DNA of 64,000 nucleotides from Dasypus novemcinctus (Eukaryota > Chordata > Mammalia > Cingulata > Dasypodidae). The stretch lies in contig NC_080695.1 in the NCBI RefSeq assembly GCF_030445035.2, positions 51,911,954 to 51,975,953 of the forward strand. Reading direction: 5' to 3'. Shown here piece after piece: positions 60,401-64,000 of the stretch. A program made the translations under genes and the position numbers. The notes beneath the pieces were generated by a model. The model searched no databases. It saw nothing but the letters and a program-made list of their open reading frames with translations, and was not told the DNA's origin. The stretch's first letter is position 1; every line of letters begins with the position of its first letter.

Positions 60401-61672
60401 GCTTCTGTTGTCATCAGCGGCACGGGAAGTGTGGGCAGCGTCATTCCTGGGCAGGCTGCTCTTTCTTTTCACGCTGGGCGGCTTTCCTCACGGGCGTACT
60501 CCTTGCGCGTGGGGCTCCCCTATGCGGGGGACACCCTTGCGTGGCACGGCACTCCTTGCGTGCATCAGCACTGCGCATGGCCAGCTCCACACGGGTCAAG
60601 AAGGTCCGGGGTTTGAACCGCGGACCTCCCATATGGTAGACGGACGCCCTAACCACTGGGCCAAAGTCTGTTTCCCATCCTTCCTTCTTCTTCCTGTTGG
60701 ATTACTTCGTTGTTTTTTTCTAATTCTTCCAAATGTGCAGTTAGTTCTTCAATTTTTGCTCTTTCTTCTTTTTTGATATATGAATTTATGGGTATAAATT
60801 TCCCTCTCAGTACTGCTTTTCCTGCATCCCATAAGTTTTGGTATGTTGTGTTATCATTATCATTTGTTTCAAGGTAGTCATTGATTTCTTTTGAGATTTC
60901 CTCTTTGACCCACTGTTTTTCTAAGAGTGTGCTGTTTAATTTCCAAATCATGGTGTGAAATCTGGGCCTCTGACCCTTGCAAATTCCCAGCTCACTCCAC
61001 TGTGGTCAGAGATATTATTTTGTATGATTTCGACCTTTCTGAATTCATTAAGCCTTTCTTTGTGGCCTAGCATATGGTCTATCTTGGAGAATGATGCATG
61101 AGTGCTTGAGAAAAATGTATATCCTGCTGTGTTTGGGTATAATGATCTTTATATGTCTATTAGAGCCAGCTCCTCTAAGATACTGTTCAAATGTTTTGTT
61201 TCCTTAGTGATGCTCTTTTGAGATGTTCTGTCAAGAGTTGATAGTGGTGTATTAAAATCCCCCACTTTAATTGTAGATGCATCTGTTCTTTCACTTAGTT
61301 TTTCCAGTGTTTGCCTCACGTATTTAGAGGCACCCTTGTTAGAAGCATAAATATTTATGATTGTTCGATCTTCTTGACAGATTGTCCCTTTCACTAAAAT
61401 GTAGTATCCTTCTTTGTCTCTCACAATTGTTTCACATTTAAAGTCTATTTTGTCTGATATTAATATAGGTACTCCTGCCTTTTTTTTTGGTTATTGTTTG
61501 CTTGTATGATTGTTTTCCAACCATTCACTTTCAGCCTCCATGAGTCTCTGGGTCTAAGATGTGTCTCTTGCAGACAGCATATAGATGGGTCATATTTCCT
61601 TATCCAATGTCCCAGTCTGAATCTTTTGATAGGTGAGTTTAATCCGTTGACATTCAGTGTTATTACTTTCAA
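57499..61672 (-). pseudogene. L1 ORF2 (EN/RT), few lesions
   Basis: ORF2p provides endonuclease and reverse transcriptase for target-primed reverse transcription. The endonuclease starts at 61672 with LNVNGLNSPIKRFRLG and CCLQETHL. RT lies within ~60000-59060, including [12 protein letters not shown] and the catalytic [12 protein letters not shown]. The C-terminal region is largely open from about 59055 to 57825. Breaks I can see: a one-base shift in the A run near 61490, stops near 61150, 59981 and 59058, a shift near 60957, one near 59720, and a lost base in the A run near 57830. The SINE at 60304-60677 also splits it. Confidence 0.85.
60304..60677 (-). mobile_element. tRNA-derived SINE with long body, inserted in L1 ORF2
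   Basis: Minus strand: head aaacagactttggcccagtg with an A box (tggcccagtggttagg), then a B box (ggttcaaaccc). A GC-rich body of about 240 bp and a (AAAT)n/A-rich tail follow (seen as 60304-60338 on plus). It is flanked by identical 15-bp duplications tccttccttcttctt (60289-60303 and 60678-60692). The perfect duplications and low divergence indicate recent insertion. The family is xenarthran in my memory. Confidence 0.88.
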
Positions 61673-61768
61673 GGAATTATTTGTGTTAGCCGTATTTTGA
61701 TTGGACTTGTGTTTGTCATACTTTGTTTGCTTTTTTTTTCCCTTCTCTTTTTGACTTTTTTGTTGCTC

Positions 61769-62737
61769 TTACACTCTCCTCCAACTCTGCCTGTCCTGTT
61801 TTTTCCTTTCTTCCTGCAGAACTCCCTTTAGAATTTCTTGAAGGGGAGGTTTCTTGTTGGTATACTCTTTCAGTTTCTGTTTGTCTGTGAATATTTTGAA
61901 CTCTCCATCATGTTTGAATGCTAGTTTAGCTGGATAGAGTATTCTTGGTTGGAAATATTTTTCCTTTAGTACCTTGACTATATCATACCACTGCCTTCTT
62001 GTCTCCATAGTTTCAGAGAAATCAGCACTTAGTCTTATGGAGCTTCCCTTGTATGTGATGGTTTTCTTTTCTCTTGCTGCTTTTAGAATATTCTCTTTGT
62101 CTTGAGTGTTGGATAATTTGCCAAGCATATGTCTTGGGGTGGGCCTATTGGGGTTTATATTGATTGGGGTGTGCTGTGCTTCTTGGATATGTACTTCTGT
62201 CTCTTTCATTAGATTTGGGAAGTTTTCAGCCATTATTTCCTGCAACACTCCTTCTGACCCCTTTCCCTTCTCTTCTCCTTCTGGAATGCCTATAATACGT
62301 ATGTTTGAGCGTTTTGCATTATCATTCAGTTCCCTAAGTCCTAGCTGGATTTTTTCTATCTTTTTATCGACCAATTCTACTATCTGTTTGATTTCCGATG
62401 TACTGTCTTCCACATCACTAATTCTCTGCTCTGCCTCTTCTAGTCTGCTGATATTCGCTGCAAGTGTATTTTTGATTTCTTGAACTGTGGTGTTCATTCC
62501 CATCATATCTGTTATCTTTTTGCATATGTGTGCAATTTCCCTTCCAAGTGTTGCCTTCATGTTGTTAACCTCTCCCTTTACTTCATTAAATTTATCGGTG
62601 ATAAATGTTCTCAGACCTTTCATTACTTCTGTGAAGTTCTGCTCCCCTTCCTGATTTTTAGTTTCTTGATTGGATTCAGCCATGTTTTCCTGATTACTGG
62701 TTTGGTTTGTAGATTTTTGTTTCTGTGTGGTCATCAT
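61769..62737 (-). CDS. L1 ORF1 protein, open 322-residue frame
   Basis: ORF1p is a trimeric RNA-binding chaperone that packages L1 RNA. The frame is complete, 322 residues, near the usual length of mammalian ORF1p (about 338 in human). An N-terminal charged region (1-45) is followed by a coiled coil (~46-130, with heptad-like VKGEVNNMKATLGREIAHI and ISRLEEAEQRISDVEDST). The RRM-like core follows (~140-220, NIRIIGIPEGEEKGKG), and then the C-terminal domain with AAREKKTITYKGSSIRLS and FQPRILYPAKL. No internal stop was seen. ORF2 starts ~97 bp downstream. Only this ORF of the element is undamaged. Confidence 0.9.
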   Translation of the reverse strand: MMTTQKQKSTNQTSNQENMAESNQETKNQEGEQNFTEVMKGLRTFITDKFNEVKGEVNNMKATLGREIAHICKKITDMMGMNTTVQEIKNTLAANISRLEEAEQRISDVEDSTSEIKQIVELVDKKIEKIQLGLRELNDNAKRSNIRIIGIPEGEEKGKGSEGVLQEIMAENFPNLMKETEVHIQEAQHTPININPNRPTPRHMLGKLSNTQDKENILKAAREKKTITYKGSSIRLSADFSETMETRRQWYDIVKVLKEKYFQPRILYPAKLAFKHDGEFKIFTDKQKLKEYTNKKPPLQEILKGVLQEERKKQDRQSWRRV

Positions 62738-64000
62738 TTTATCTTGACGGGTTTAATCAGTTCCTTACCTTCTTTGTCTAGTCTTGGGGATTAATTAGCT
62801 GTTGTTTTTGCGTAAGTGTTATATCTTATCTTTGTCACTTTGTTCTCCTTATTCTAATTTCTTATTGCTGGTTGAGTTCACTTTAAAGGAAAATATTAGG
62901 GCCAGGGAAAGGCAATTGTGTAAGCAAGGAAAAAGTGTAAAGTAGTCTTGGAGATAAATGTTAACAGAGCAACAATATGAGATCTGGGAGGATGGATATT
63001 AGATTCATGTAAGTTGTGTAGAGTTATAGTAATAGGTAGAGTACCTATAATGAGGTAGTGGACTGAATATGGGAGGAATATGGTATGAATTAAAAAGCTA
63101 GTATTTTCATGAGAGAGGGAAAGAGAAAAGAAAGGCAATAGTTTCAAGAGTGGATAACAGACAGAAAACAAAACAAAGGTATTAGAAATTAAGAGTTAGA
63201 CACTTTGTGGATCAAATAAAGGGAGGTGGAATATAGGAGAGACAGTAGATGATGGAGGATATCAAGATGTAGGGGAAAGGGGATAGTGTAGGTAGTCAAA
63301 ATCAATTCACACAGAGGTGAGGCAGTGGAGGATGAGGAAACCCAGTACATGTGAGGTGTTCCCTGCAGCACCTATTGTATAATTAAGATAAAATAAAATA
63401 AGAAGAAAATGACGGACAAGAGAGAGAAAAAAACAGAAAAAAAAAAAAAGGGATGAAACGAAGAAAGAAAAAGGGGGTGGGTAAAGGGCGGGGAACAGGT
63501 AGGGGAAAGAAAAAAAAGATATACACCAACCACAACAGCAACAACAACAACAACAACAAAAAACCCTAAATAACTGAAAAAAAAAAGACTTTGGGGGATA
63601 TGCTGGGAGAAAAGACTAGGGGATAATACTATGTTAGCAATCAGGACATTAAAAAAATAAAAAATAAAAAATAAGATAAAATGAAAATAAAAACAAAACA
63701 AAATGAAACAAAAAAGAAAAAACAAACGTTGAGGGCTAGGACATTCAAGGACCTCAGATGGACCCTAGGGCATGATGGATTCAGGGATGGAAATTGTGAG
63801 ATATTGAAGACTCAAGAGGTGTGAGTCTCTGGGGTGTGGGCCACCAGCGTTTAGGGGACTCACACCTGGCAACCTCAAATCTGGTCAACAGGGAGCCTGG
63901 GAGCACCACAGTGTAATACAGCCTTCAGGGATCCCCGCAGCTGGGTACCAGCCCTATTGGGGTAGTCAGATCTGCAAACTCTATCTTATGTGTCTGAACC
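62738..64000 (-). promoter_or_regulatory. L1 5' UTR (partial)
   Basis: This is sequence upstream of the intact ORF1 and has no coding frame above background. It contains a polypurine-rich stretch (63400-63720, gaaaaaaa- and aaaataaaa-rich on plus, with (caa)n near 63538-63560). The last ~250 bp are GC-richer. The L1 5' UTR carries its internal promoter. The true 5' end lies beyond the window. Confidence 0.6.

Larger units (their letters stand above)
56441..64000 (-). mobile_element. young L1, 3' end to 5' UTR, extends past right edge
   Basis: Poly-A tail (seen as T-rich 56441-56458), ~1-kb 3' UTR (56459-57498), ORF2 (57499-61672), ORF1 (61769-62737) and at least 1.26 kb of 5' UTR up to the window end. 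The coding regions are far less damaged than in the other L1s here, and a SINE is inserted in ORF2. At more than 7.5 kb it is close to full length. It lands in L1-type copy B, so it is younger than that. Confidence 0.9.

Overview
This window looks like mammalian euchromatin, most likely from a xenarthran (armadillo, sloth or anteater). The lineage call rests on two tRNA-derived SINEs that resemble the DAS-type family (about 32.86 and 60.30 kb), on L1s with long non-primate UTRs, and on several interspersed repeats I associate with Xenarthra from memory. The background is AT-rich. I could not support a complete host protein-coding gene. There are two weak host-gene candidates: an interrupted minus-strand frame near 0.35-0.86 kb and a possible exon at 13.3-13.5 kb.

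The standout content is a pair of very GC-rich, CpG-rich blocks at 2.19-4.50 kb (+) and 43.77-46.30 kb (-). Each is about one 5S ribosomal DNA repeat unit: one 5S rRNA gene plus its GC-rich spacer. They lie in opposite orientation about 39 kb apart. Aligned by eye they are circular permutations of one another. Copy 1 opens inside the downstream spacer, and copy 2 opens about 80-95 bp upstream of the 5S gene. That is what integration of one-unit circles (extrachromosomal 5S rDNA) would give. Both 5S genes share about eight differences from the near-invariant vertebrate 5S sequence, so both descend from an already divergent 5S lineage.

Layout: 0-2.2 kb is mostly unrecognised sequence with an interrupted ORF. 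2.19-4.50 kb is 5S unit copy 1, followed by an L1 3' tail. 4.7-22.5 kb is low-density sequence with MIRs, a hAT 5' end and three or four mid-sized interspersed repeats. 22.5-28.2 kb holds a split repeat containing an L1 3' end, and then an ancient L1 with two insertions. 28.9-33.5 kb is a fossil hAT transposon carrying an internally deleted L1 and a SINE. 34-37.3 kb is largely unrecognised. 37.36-46.7 kb is a full-length but decayed plus-strand L1, successively invaded by a solo LTR, a small hAT element and 5S unit copy 2. 46.8-64 kb is a run of minus-strand L1 material: two long 3'-UTR-type copies, one decayed L1, and a young L1 (intact 322-residue ORF1, damaged ORF2, SINE in ORF2) that runs off the right edge.

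The insertions give a relative chronology. The ancient L1 and hAT are oldest. The 37-46 kb and 49-54 kb L1s come next. The LTR, the 5S circles, the young L1 and its SINE are most recent. All boundaries, divergences and family names were judged by eye and from memory, without database searches.
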